Assembly: GCA_964625275.1 (NCBI GenBank)
Contig: CAZVBH010000011.1
Coordinates: forward strand, 1-41,400
Origin: UBA3775 sp964625275
Lineage (GTDB): Bacteria; Bacillota; Clostridia; Lachnospirales; Lachnospiraceae
Direction of reading: 5' to 3'
Length of the DNA stretch: 41,400 nt
The position numbers and the translations under genes are program-made. Shown in pieces: positions 6,578 through 14,095 of this stretch. Position 1 is the stretch's first letter. The number at the start of each line of letters is the position of its first letter. The notes under the pieces are model-generated. The model ran no database searches and was not told the DNA's origin. It saw only the letters and a program-made list of their open reading frames with translations.

Positions 6578-8446
6578 ATGAAAAAGCGTTTATTGGCATT
6601 GACTCTTGCACTTACGATGGGAGTAGGTCTTTTAAGTGGATGTGGAGGCTCCGGAAGCTCGGAAACAACTTCAACACCTACGGTAGCGCCAACTACAGCA
6701 ACTACAGATGACGGAACAACTACAGGCAATGACGGAGAGAATGATGTGAGTAGTGGTACAGATGGTTCTACTGCTCTTAGTGGAGAGGTGAGAACAGATA
6801 TGACAGCTTTAGAGCTCAGTGTATTGATGGGAAATGGAATTAATTTAGGTAATACCTTAGAAGCAACAGGTGGAGAAACAGCCTGGGGCCAGCCAACAAC
6901 AACTCAGGAAATGATTACAGAAATGAAAAATGGAGGCTTTGACTCCATCAGAATTCCTGTAGGCTGGACTAATGCCATGCCTGATTATCAGAAGGGACTT
7001 CTTTATGGTACAGAGTACGAGGAAGAAGGAACTGAGGATGTGGCTCAGGAAGAGTATTTTGTAATTGCCGATTACTATCTTGACAGAGTTGAAGAGATTA
7101 TTAATTATGCTCTTCAGGCAGATATGTATGTAGTTATAAATGACCACTGGGACAGAGGCTGGTGGGCTTATTTTGGTTTTGATGATGAGACAGTCAGAGA
7201 AAATGCAATGAAAATGTATGTTTCAATGTGGACTCAGATAGCTGAAAGATATGCAGCCTATGGCGACTATGTAATTTTTGAAGGTGGTAACGAAGAGCTC
7301 GGAAGTCGTTTGAATGATGAAGTGTCACTTCCTGATGGTACAAAGCAGTCCGGAACTCTTTCTGAATCAGAGTACTATGCAAAGGCATGTGAAATTAATC
7401 AGACCTTCGTAGATACAGTTCGTGCAACAGGCGGCAATAATGCTGAAAGATTCCTCCTTATTCCGGGAATCAATACAGACATTGAATCAACCTGTGATTC
7501 AAAATTTTCAATGCCTACAGATACAGCTGAAAATAAGCTTCTTCTTTCAGTTCATTACTATACCCCATGGTCCTTCTGTGGTGAAGCAGGACTTGACAGC
7601 TGGGGAAGTGTAACAAACCTTGAAGAGATGAATAGTCTCTTTGCAAGCATTTCACAATTTGTAGATGAAGGCTACGGAGTAATCATTGGTGAGTATGCAG
7701 TACTTGCTCAAAAGGGCAGCTTTAAGTCTGATACAGCATTGTTCTATGAGAACCTCCTTGACCTTTGTGATTATTACAATATGGTTCCAATGCTTTGGGA
7801 TTGCTCTAATTTGTTTAAACGTTCTGAACTTACCTGGACTGATGACGAAGTTGCTTCAGTATTCACAAATCGCAAAGCAGTAACTGATGATGAGACAACC
7901 AAGGCGGCTACTGCAGAGGCTAATATTCAGGCAAGACTTGAAGCGGCTCAGGATAAAGTTAATGAAAATCTTGTAACTACTGATGAATCGGCATCTGTTG
8001 CATGGATTATGTACAATTCCAAGGATTACAATATAACTGCTTCAGTAGGTGATGATTATACACCTGAAAATATATCATCAGGAGTTAAAGCAACTGATGT
8101 TCTTATTGAGGGCGAAGGAACCTATACCGTAGGACTTGATTTCTCAGAAGCAGGTGGCGCAAGGGGCATTGCCTTTATGGCAGTTGGTATTTCAAACGGT
8201 GAAATTAATTTCCCGGGCTATAGCATTGAAGTTACAGATATCAAGGTTGATGGTGAGTCTGTAGAATTTGAAGCAGGCTATACCACCTCTGATGATGATA
8301 TCACTACGAGAATAAATATCTATAATGAATGGGTACCTTCATCACAGTGGCCGGATGGCGGAACAACAGTTATGGTTGATGCAGGTGCAGATGCTTTCTC
8401 TAAAATGTCAAGCATCGAAATTACATTTACTTATAGTGCTAATTAA
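6578..8446 (+). CDS. Lipoprotein GH5 endo-beta-glucanase with C-terminal beta-sandwich domain
   Basis: The protein has 622 residues. The signal peptide ends in the lipobox LLSGC, with Cys22 as the lipidated residue, so the enzyme is tethered to the outer face of the membrane. A Thr/Ser/Gly/Asp-rich spacer runs to about residue 65. Residues about 70-430 are a glycoside hydrolase family 5 domain: GNGINLGNTLEA and WGQP near the start, FDSIRIPVGW, the acid/base pair Asn238-Glu239 and the nucleophile Glu372 in IIGEYAV. These fit a retaining cellulase or related beta-1,4-glucanase. Residues about 465-622 form a separate domain like C-terminal beta-sandwich (possibly carbohydrate-binding) modules of Lachnospiraceae GH5 enzymes; I cannot name its family. 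Beta-glucan or xyloglucan degradation at the cell surface is inferred. GGAGG lies 4 nt before ATG. A terminator follows. Confidence 0.9.
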   Translation: MKKRLLALTLALTMGVGLLSGCGGSGSSETTSTPTVAPTTATTDDGTTTGNDGENDVSSGTDGSTALSGEVRTDMTALELSVLMGNGINLGNTLEATGGETAWGQPTTTQEMITEMKNGGFDSIRIPVGWTNAMPDYQKGLLYGTEYEEEGTEDVAQEEYFVIADYYLDRVEEIINYALQADMYVVINDHWDRGWWAYFGFDDETVRENAMKMYVSMWTQIAERYAAYGDYVIFEGGNEELGSRLNDEVSLPDGTKQSGTLSESEYYAKACEINQTFVDTVRATGGNNAERFLLIPGINTDIESTCDSKFSMPTDTAENKLLLSVHYYTPWSFCGEAGLDSWGSVTNLEEMNSLFASISQFVDEGYGVIIGEYAVLAQKGSFKSDTALFYENLLDLCDYYNMVPMLWDCSNLFKRSELTWTDDEVASVFTNRKAVTDDETTKAATAEANIQARLEAAQDKVNENLVTTDESASVAWIMYNSKDYNITASVGDDYTPENISSGVKATDVLIEGEGTYTVGLDFSEAGGARGIAFMAVGISNGEINFPGYSIEVTDIKVDGESVEFEAGYTTSDDDITTRINIYNEWVPSSQWPDGGTTVMVDAGADAFSKMSSIEITFTYSAN

Positions 8447-8465
8447 TAATAGTTCAACATTAATT

Positions 8466-8499
8466 AAAAGGCTGTGGAGTTATTACACAGCCTTTTCTT
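8466..8499 (+). terminator. Terminator of the GH5 gene
   Basis: A 9-bp stem (AAGGCTGTG with CACAGCCTT, extendable by A-T pairs) closes a 9-nt loop, followed by TTCTT. It begins about 20 bp after the GH5 stop codon. Confidence 0.85.
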
Positions 8500-8500
8500 G

Positions 8501-8518
8501 GTGCGCCTGGCGGCGCAC
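8501..8518. repeat. GC-rich perfect palindrome next to the terminator
   Basis: GTGCGCC, loop TGGC, GGCGCAC: a 7-bp, almost all-GC hairpin in an otherwise AT-rich spacer, immediately after the terminator T-run. It is not needed for the terminator and looks like a REP-type element. I see only this copy in the window. Confidence 0.55.
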
Positions 8519-8624
8519 GTTTCTGTCATTAATATGTCTATTTATGTATATACTATTACAATTAACTGTACTCACTAGCTAAAAAAATGTTTGAAAAAAT
8601 GTCATTTTTTTACCTTGATAACAG

Positions 8625-8653
8625 TTGACATCGAAAATGAATAGTTCTATACT
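8625..8653 (+). promoter_or_regulatory. Sigma-A promoter of serC-serA
   Basis: A perfect TTGACA (8625-8630), a 17-bp spacer and TATACT (8648-8653). Transcription should begin near 8660, giving a leader of about 127 nt. Confidence 0.85.
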
Positions 8654-8659
8654 AGAAAG

Positions 8660-8786
8660 GATTATGGGATTGTTAAAACCTCATATTTACGGCGTATGGT
8701 TTGCGATAGAGTCTACACTCCATGCGAAAGCCGTTAAGGGACCGGTGAAATTCCGGCCAATGATATAGTCTAGGAGGTAACAGACA
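8660..8786 (+). promoter_or_regulatory. Structured 5' leader of serC, candidate cis-regulatory RNA
   Basis: Two hairpins are plain. The first has an outer stem ACGG/CCGT (8689-8692 with 8731-8734) and an inner 7-bp stem CGTATGG/CCATGCG (8693-8699 with 8720-8726), with a 20-nt loop and an AAAG bulge. The second is GG-CCGG/CCGG-CC with one bulged A and a 7-nt loop (8739-8758). ACCTC at 8678-8682 can pair with GAGGT at 8774-8778, which would close both hairpins in a multi-branch structure and hide the AGGAGG ribosome site (8772-8777). I cannot place it in a known riboswitch class. Confidence 0.5.
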
Positions 8787-9872
8787 ATGGGAAGAGTTTA
8801 CAACTTTTCAGCAGGTCCGGGCGTATTACCGGAAGAAGTATTAAAGGAAGCAGCAGATGAGATGCTCGATTACAGAGGATCAGGTATGTCAGTTATGGAA
8901 ATGAGCCATAGATCAAAGACATATCAGACAATTATTGATGAAGCAGAAGCAGATCTTCGTGAGCTCGTCGGCATTCCTGACAACTATAAGGTTTTATTCT
9001 TACAGGGTGGTGCATCAACCTTTTTTGCACAGGTACCTTTAAACCTTATGAAAAATAAGAAAGCAGCTTATATCGTTACAGGTCAGTGGGCTAAGAAGGC
9101 CTATCAGGAAGCACAAAAGTATGGTGAGGCAATTAAGGTCGCTTCTTCAGAGGATAAGACCTTTTCATACATACCTGATTGCTCAGATTTACCGATTGAT
9201 GACGATGTAGATTATGTATACATTTGCGAAAATAATACTATTTACGGAACTAAATTTAAGACACTTCCAAACACAAAAGGAAAGACACTCGTTGCAGACG
9301 TTTCTTCATGCTTCTTAAGCGAGCCGGTTGATATCACTAAGTATGGTATTATGTACGGTGGCGTTCAGAAAAATATCGGACCAGCCGGCGTAGTTATTGC
9401 TATTGTACGTGAAGATCTTATTACAGATGATGTTCTTCCTGGATGTCCTACAATGCTTAAGCTTAAGACACAGGCAGACAATGGCTCAATGTACAACACA
9501 CCACCATGCTATGGTATTTATATTTGCGGCAAGGTATTCAAGTGGTTAAAGAAGCAGGGCGGCCTTGAGGCAATGAAGGAAAGAAATGAAAAGAAAGCAA
9601 AGATTCTTTATGATTTCCTTGATTCTTCTAAGTTATTCAGAGGAACTGTTGAACCGTCTTCTCGTTCACTTATGAATGTACCTTTCGTTACTGACGATGC
9701 AGAGCTTGATGCTAAGTTCATCAAAGAAGCTACTGAAGCAGGCTTTGTAAATCTTAAGGGACACAGAACAGTAGGTGGAATGAGAGCAAGCATCTATAAT
9801 GCAATGCCAATTGAAGGCGTTCAGAAGCTCGTTGAATTTATGGCTAAGTTTGAGGCTGAGAATCTTAAATAA
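8787..9872 (+). CDS. serC: Phosphoserine aminotransferase SerC
   Basis: The protein has 361 residues, the usual SerC length. SerC is a PLP enzyme that transfers an amino group from glutamate to 3-phosphohydroxypyruvate, the second step of serine synthesis. The N-terminus YNFSAGPGVLPEEVL is diagnostic, followed by SGMSVMEMSHRS and LQGGAS. The PLP-binding lysine is Lys195 in GGVQKNIGPAG. The C-terminus has the HRTVGGMRASIYNAM stretch that binds the substrate phosphate. AGGAGG lies 9 nt before the ATG. serA follows after 18 bp and the two share a promoter and a terminator, so they are an operon. The same enzyme can also serve the DXP-independent-free vitamin B6 route in some bacteria, but there is no pdx gene nearby. 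The gene is intact and typical. Confidence 0.97.
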   Translation: MGRVYNFSAGPGVLPEEVLKEAADEMLDYRGSGMSVMEMSHRSKTYQTIIDEAEADLRELVGIPDNYKVLFLQGGASTFFAQVPLNLMKNKKAAYIVTGQWAKKAYQEAQKYGEAIKVASSEDKTFSYIPDCSDLPIDDDVDYVYICENNTIYGTKFKTLPNTKGKTLVADVSSCFLSEPVDITKYGIMYGGVQKNIGPAGVVIAIVREDLITDDVLPGCPTMLKLKTQADNGSMYNTPPCYGIYICGKVFKWLKKQGGLEAMKERNEKKAKILYDFLDSSKLFRGTVEPSSRSLMNVPFVTDDAELDAKFIKEATEAGFVNLKGHRTVGGMRASIYNAMPIEGVQKLVEFMAKFEAENLK

Positions 9873-9890
9873 TTGTAAGGAAGTATAGAA

Positions 9891-11054
9891 ATGGTAAAAT
9901 ATAATTGTCTTAATCCCGTTGCCGCTGTAGGACTTGAAGCACTCGGCGATGGTTATGAAAAAGTAGAAAATTTTAATGAAGCAGAAATCGCACTTGTAAG
10001 AAGTGCTTCAATGCATGAGCTTGAGCTCCCTGAAAGTCTTCTTGCAGTGGCAAGAGCCGGAGCAGGCGTAAATAATATTCCTCTTGATGCATGTGCAGAA
10101 AAGGGTATCGTAGTATTTAACACTCCGGGTGCCAATGCCAATGCGGTTAAGGAGCTTGTAATTGCAGGAATTCTCCTTGGTTCACGAGACATCGTTGGCG
10201 GTGTAAAGTGGGGACTTGATAATAAAGATGATGAGAACCTTGCAAAGACAGTAGAAAAGAGTAAAAAGCAGTTTGCAGGCTGTGAGGTTATGGGTAAGAA
10301 GCTCGGTGTAATCGGACTTGGAGCAATCGGTGTACTTGTAGCAAATGCAGCAACAGCTCTTGGCATGGAGGTTTATGGATGTGATCCGTTTATCAGTGTT
10401 GAAAATGCCTGGAAGCTCAGCCACAAGGTTAATCTTGTAAAGACCAGAGAAGAAATCTTTAAAAATTGTGATTATATCACAGTTCATGTGCCTCTTCTTG
10501 AGGATACAAAGAAGATGATTAATGCAGAGACAATTGCAATGATGAAGGATGGAGTTGTAATTCTTAATTATGCTCGTGATCTTCTTGTTGATGAAGAAGC
10601 AATAGCTGCAGCCCTTAACAGTGGCAAGGTTAAGAAGTATATGACAGACTTCGTCAATCCTAACACAGTACGCATGACAAACACAGTTGCGACTCCTCAC
10701 CTTGGCGCATCAACAAAGGAATCAGAGGACAATTGTGCAGTTATGGCTGCTAAGGAGCTTAAGGAATATATTGAAAATGGTAATATAATTAATTCGGTAA
10801 ATTATCCTGCTCTTGATGCAGGTGCCAGAAGAATGCCGGCAAGAATCTGTATTCTTCATAAAAATATTCCAAATATGCTTAGTCAGTTCACAACTGTTAT
10901 TGCAAGCCTCAATATCAATATTGAGACAATGACAAATAAGAGTCGTGGCGATTATGCTTATTCTGTACTTGATGTATCAACAAAGGTTGATGAAGATATT
11001 AAGACAGCTTTTGAAGACATTGAAGGCGTACTTAAGGTAAGAGTATTGCAGTAA
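9891..11054 (+). CDS. serA: D-3-phosphoglycerate dehydrogenase SerA (short form with ACT domain)
   Basis: The protein has 387 residues. It oxidises 3-phosphoglycerate with NAD+, the first step of serine synthesis, supplying SerC. The 2-hydroxyacid dehydrogenase fold is visible: ARAGAGVNNIP, the Rossmann motif GLGAIG, HVPLLEDT, the substrate Arg229 in NYARDLLVDEE and catalytic His270 in TPHLGAST. The usual catalytic Glu of the VFxxEP motif is not evident; the region reads MTDFVNP, as in other clostridial short SerA proteins as far as I recall. The last 75 residues form an ACT domain (IPNMLSQFTTVIASLNINIE), the usual site for feedback by serine. A GGAAG site precedes the ATG. It is 18 bp downstream of serC, and a strong terminator follows. 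Confidence 0.95.
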   Translation: MVKYNCLNPVAAVGLEALGDGYEKVENFNEAEIALVRSASMHELELPESLLAVARAGAGVNNIPLDACAEKGIVVFNTPGANANAVKELVIAGILLGSRDIVGGVKWGLDNKDDENLAKTVEKSKKQFAGCEVMGKKLGVIGLGAIGVLVANAATALGMEVYGCDPFISVENAWKLSHKVNLVKTREEIFKNCDYITVHVPLLEDTKKMINAETIAMMKDGVVILNYARDLLVDEEAIAAALNSGKVKKYMTDFVNPNTVRMTNTVATPHLGASTKESEDNCAVMAAKELKEYIENGNIINSVNYPALDAGARRMPARICILHKNIPNMLSQFTTVIASLNINIETMTNKSRGDYAYSVLDVSTKVDEDIKTAFEDIEGVLKVRVLQ

Positions 11055-11095
11055 ATCTGTCTGTAAATTGATTTTAAGTAGATTACAAAAATTTG

Positions 11096-11133
11096 GCGGC
11101 GGGAATTTATTAAATGACTCCCGCCGCTTTCTT
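11096..11133 (+). terminator. Terminator of the serC-serA operon
   Basis: A 9-bp GC-rich stem (GCGGCGGGA with TCCCGCCGC), 14-nt loop, then TTTCTT. It starts 42 bp after the serA stop codon. Confidence 0.9.
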
Positions 11134-11249
11134 AATTATTCAAGTTTTTTTAGCCTTAGCTGAAAAGCTCCATCTCTTCTGAGCAGGGGTGCCTTTATTT
11201 CAGGAGTAAGGCTGTTTAGATAATTATATATCAGCAGGAGAAAGCACTT

Positions 11250-12701
11250 ATGAATAAAAATCTTTATGAAATGCTCGATATGTGTGATGAGGCATGCGAT
11301 GCAATTACGAATTTAAATGTTGGAAGTGTAACTGCGTTTTCGACTCCTCTTAAGGAAATAATGCATACGGAGCTTTTACAATTCACAGCCTATATCTCGT
11401 TGGCTGACGGTAATGTCAGTGATGAGGAATATGCTATAATTCAAAAGGCACTCAAGCTTAATAATTATACAAAAGAACAGCTGAAAAGAGCTGTAGATTC
11501 AATCAGATTTTCTGATAATTATACGACTACTCTGCCGGTTGCTTTTAAGTATTTTGTTCTGGCTGATGCAGGAAGAAAGATACCTAATGATAGAAATGGT
11601 TATCAGAACGCCCAGCTTCTTTATGATGTTTACAAGCTTTTGGGACAGCGCATAATTGCAGCTCATTCTGACAATCATGACAGGGAGACCAGAAGGCTTA
11701 CGGATTATACCAGAATGCTGGAGCTGTTTTTAAAGGAGTATGGAGTTTTTTATTTTGGAACACGCAAAAAATTTAATCCTGTAGATGATGAAAATGGCAG
11801 AAAAATCAATATGGACAACCTAAGACAGGCAGCTGCCGGAAAGAATGAAGCCACTAAAGCACCTGAAAAAGAGATTAACGTTGATGAGCTGCTAAGTGAA
11901 CTTAACAGCTATGTTGGTCTGAATAGTGTAAAAAAAGAGGTGGAAAGTCTTGTAAATCTCATCAAGGTACAGAAAATGCGTGAGAATATGGGACTTAAGG
12001 GGGCAGATGTTTCAAAGCATATGGTATTTCTTGGAAATCCCGGAACCGGAAAGACAACGGTTGCAAGGCTTCTTTCAAAAATTTACCAGGGACTTGGAGT
12101 TCTTAGAAGTGATAACTATGTTGAGGTTGACAGATCAGGGCTTGTAAGTGGTTATGTAGGCCAGACTGCAACTAAAACAGCAGAGGTTATTGAAGAAGCT
12201 ATGGGAGGAATACTTTTTATAGATGAAGCCTACTCACTTACCGTAGCTAAGGGAGAAAATGATTTCGGACAGGAAGCAGTGGATACCCTTTTAAAGGCTA
12301 TGGAGGATCACAGAGATGATCTTGTGGTAATTGTTGCAGGTTATCAGAAGCCAATGGAGGAGTTTTTGTCATCAAATCCGGGCTTGAAATCTCGTTTTAA
12401 CAAATTTTTATATTTTGAAAACTATACCAAAGAAGAACTTGTTCAGATAATGGAAAGCATGTGTGCGAGTCGTCAGTATGAGCTGTCTGAAGAAGCAAGG
12501 AGAACGGCGCTTGAATATTTTGAAAGAAAGACAAATGAGACTGATGAAAATTTTGCAAATGCTCGTGAGGTAAGAAATTACCTTGAAGCGGCAATTACAC
12601 GTCATGCCACCAGAGTAATAAAAATAGAAAAGCCTGACAGAAAGCTTTTGGTAACCTTGGAAAAAGAAGATTTGTCTGATAATGAAGCTTTAGTAAATTA
12701 G
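11250..12701 (+). CDS. TerB-like domain fused to a CbbX/SpoVK-family AAA+ ATPase
   Basis: The protein has 483 residues. Residues about 30-140 look like a TerB-type helical domain with LADGNVSDEEYAII, the acidic motif proposed to bind metal. A short linker leads to an AAA+ domain (about 205-475) of the CbbX/SpoVK type: it starts LNSYVGLNSVKKEV, has Walker A GNPGTGKTT with Lys268, the pore-like stretch SGYVGQTA, Walker B ILFIDEAYS with Asp325-Glu326 and an arginine finger in NPGLKSRF. Proteins of this group form hexamers that remodel other proteins. The target is unknown. It has no signal peptide. Its nearest neighbour downstream, a zinc-ribbon membrane protein, has its own promoter, so the two need not work together. 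AGGAG lies 9 nt before ATG. Confidence 0.85.
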   Translation: MNKNLYEMLDMCDEACDAITNLNVGSVTAFSTPLKEIMHTELLQFTAYISLADGNVSDEEYAIIQKALKLNNYTKEQLKRAVDSIRFSDNYTTTLPVAFKYFVLADAGRKIPNDRNGYQNAQLLYDVYKLLGQRIIAAHSDNHDRETRRLTDYTRMLELFLKEYGVFYFGTRKKFNPVDDENGRKINMDNLRQAAAGKNEATKAPEKEINVDELLSELNSYVGLNSVKKEVESLVNLIKVQKMRENMGLKGADVSKHMVFLGNPGTGKTTVARLLSKIYQGLGVLRSDNYVEVDRSGLVSGYVGQTATKTAEVIEEAMGGILFIDEAYSLTVAKGENDFGQEAVDTLLKAMEDHRDDLVVIVAGYQKPMEEFLSSNPGLKSRFNKFLYFENYTKEELVQIMESMCASRQYELSEEARRTALEYFERKTNETDENFANAREVRNYLEAAITRHATRVIKIEKPDRKLLVTLEKEDLSDNEALVN

Positions 12702-12755
12702 TAAAGAGGCTTATTGGTTTTGGTCAAAAAATGTTGCAAATTTAGGCAATAATGC

Positions 12756-12784
12756 TTGAAATAATTGTTAAGATGTTGTACACT
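12756..12784 (+). promoter_or_regulatory. Likely sigma-A promoter of the zinc-ribbon membrane protein gene
   Basis: TTGAAA and TACACT are separated by 17 bp. A perfect dyad lies 7 bp downstream of the -10 box. Confidence 0.55.
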
Positions 12785-12791
12785 CTAGCTA

Positions 12792-12816
12792 AGTTTGAAA
12801 AATTTGTGTTCAAACT
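12792..12816. promoter_or_regulatory. 8-bp dyad at the predicted transcription start
   Basis: AGTTTGAA, 9-nt spacer, TTCAAACT. Its position over the predicted start site fits a repressor operator; it could equally be a 5'-UTR hairpin. Confidence 0.45.
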
Positions 12817-12845
12817 ATGAAGGAATTAAGACAATGTATATGAGG

Positions 12846-12889
12846 AAAGGAGAATCTGTGGTTATTTTACACAGATGGTAAAGGGAATG
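12846..12889 (+). promoter_or_regulatory. Unusual translation start region with a 7-codon mini-ORF and a hairpin
   Basis: AAAGGAG (12846-12852) lies 22 nt before the ATG at 12875, too far for normal initiation. At ideal distance from it is GTG 12858, which opens a 7-codon frame ending with TAA at 12879-12881 and overlapping the ATG. A TCTGTG/CACAGA hairpin (12855-12860 with 12870-12875) spans the gap and would bring the site close to the ATG. A second in-frame ATG is at 12887. Coupled re-initiation or hairpin-bridged initiation are both possible. Confidence 0.45.
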
Positions 12890-13813
12890 TTCTGTAAAAA
12901 TTGTGGTTCTGAAATTGCCGATGGTGAAGCTTTTTGCCCATCATGTGGTGCAGCTACAGTACAGCCAGAGGCAGCTGCTGAGGATGTAACAGGTGCAGCA
13001 CAGGCTGAAAGCACTGAAGGTGCCGAAGGCACAACAGGAGGAAAGGGGCTTAAGGAGAAGCTTCCATTTTTGATTGCAACCGGTGTTATTGTTGTAATCG
13101 CACTCATTATTTTAATTGCATGCAGTGGCGGTAGCGCAAAGGGAGCAGTTAAGGACTATTATAAGGCATTAAAGAATGGTAATACAAAGAAGCTTGTCTT
13201 AGCTACATATTCAAAGGATGTTGCAGAAGAGCTGATTGATGATGGCTATGATATGACTCTTAAGGAATTTTATAGTGCTACTGATGATTGCTTTGATATT
13301 CTCTATAAGGGACTTAAGGATGAAGGCAAGCTTAAGTTTGAGTACGAAATCAAGAAAATTGAGAACGTAGATAAGCTTGATAAACTTAAGAGCTATTCTA
13401 AGGCTTTAGGTGTTTCAGATCTTGAAGACTTCCAGGACAATATGGAAGATTTCGAAGATTATGGCAAGTTTGATGCAAGCAAGATTAAAAAAGCTTACAT
13501 TGCTGAAGTTAAGTGGTCAGTTTCTGTAGGCGGAGAAACTCTTGACAAGAATGATGACTATATGTATATCTACAAGTACAAGGGTGATTGGTATCTTTTT
13601 GGAGGTCCTGATTTTAGTGCTGTTTTCAGTGATGTAAAGAGCGCAAACAACGATAAAAAATTTGATGGCGACTTTGATGATGTAATTGATGATGTTAAAG
13701 ATGCCATTGATGACAATGATTTAGACTCTACTCCTAGCTGGACAGTGTCAGGATATATGTCAGTATCTGATTATTCAGATGTTTTAGATTATTTAGAGGA
13801 TTATGATTGGTAA
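12875..13813 (+). CDS. Zinc-ribbon membrane protein with extracytoplasmic domain
   Basis: The protein has 312 residues from ATG 12875, or 308 from ATG 12887. The N-terminus is a zinc ribbon with Cys7, Cys10, Cys21 and Cys24 (FCKNCG ... FCPSCG). An Ala/Glu/Thr-rich linker follows, then one membrane helix at about residues 63-84 and an outer domain of about 225 residues rich in Lys, Asp and Tyr. The topology, cytosolic zinc ribbon plus single helix plus outer domain, is common in Firmicutes. The outer part begins with AVKDYYKALKNGNTKKL, which resembles NTF2-like or DUF4878-type lipoprotein domains. No catalytic motif is visible and the function is unknown. It has its own likely promoter and a strong terminator, so it is a single-gene unit. 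Confidence 0.8.
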   Translation: MVKGMFCKNCGSEIADGEAFCPSCGAATVQPEAAAEDVTGAAQAESTEGAEGTTGGKGLKEKLPFLIATGVIVVIALIILIACSGGSAKGAVKDYYKALKNGNTKKLVLATYSKDVAEELIDDGYDMTLKEFYSATDDCFDILYKGLKDEGKLKFEYEIKKIENVDKLDKLKSYSKALGVSDLEDFQDNMEDFEDYGKFDASKIKKAYIAEVKWSVSVGGETLDKNDDYMYIYKYKGDWYLFGGPDFSAVFSDVKSANNDKKFDGDFDDVIDDVKDAIDDNDLDSTPSWTVSGYMSVSDYSDVLDYLEDYDW

Positions 13814-13855
13814 TTTCTAAATACTAAAGTATTCTTATTAATTGTGAATCATGAG

Positions 13856-13886
13856 CGGCAGAGGTTTATTCCTCTGCCGTTTTTTT
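13856..13886 (+). terminator. Strong terminator of the zinc-ribbon gene
   Basis: A 9-bp stem (CGGCAGAGG with CCTCTGCCG), TTTATT loop and seven T residues. The right arm with its downstream sequence recurs in altered form at 21805-21830. Confidence 0.95.
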
Positions 13887-13918
13887 GCTTTGAAACAATA
13901 ATAAAGGATATGTTTTGC

Positions 13919-13947
13919 TTGACAGCCAATTAAAAGAATGATATGCT
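13919..13947 (+). promoter_or_regulatory. Promoter of the RHS/YD-repeat gene
   Basis: TTGACA (13919-13924), 17-bp spacer, TATGCT (13942-13947). The resulting leader is about 140 nt and contains a small GTAGC/GCTAC stem; the rest of 13887-14095 shows no gene. Confidence 0.75.
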
Positions 13948-14095
13948 CCAACTGGTTATAGTAAACCTAACAATTCAATAAATGCACCCCTAAGTTACAC
14001 TGTCATTTTTAGATTTACCTTTAAGATTCATCCAATTAAGGTAGCGTAAAGTATCGGCTACATTAATTGAAAATTTATTTTAAAGGAGAAACTTT

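Noticed and set aside
8660..8786. Purine or cobalamin riboswitch upstream of serC
   Set aside because: Words such as TATGGTTTG, GTCTAC and GGTGAAATTCCGG recall these classes, but the stems needed for their folds and the B12 box are absent, and the target gene does not fit.
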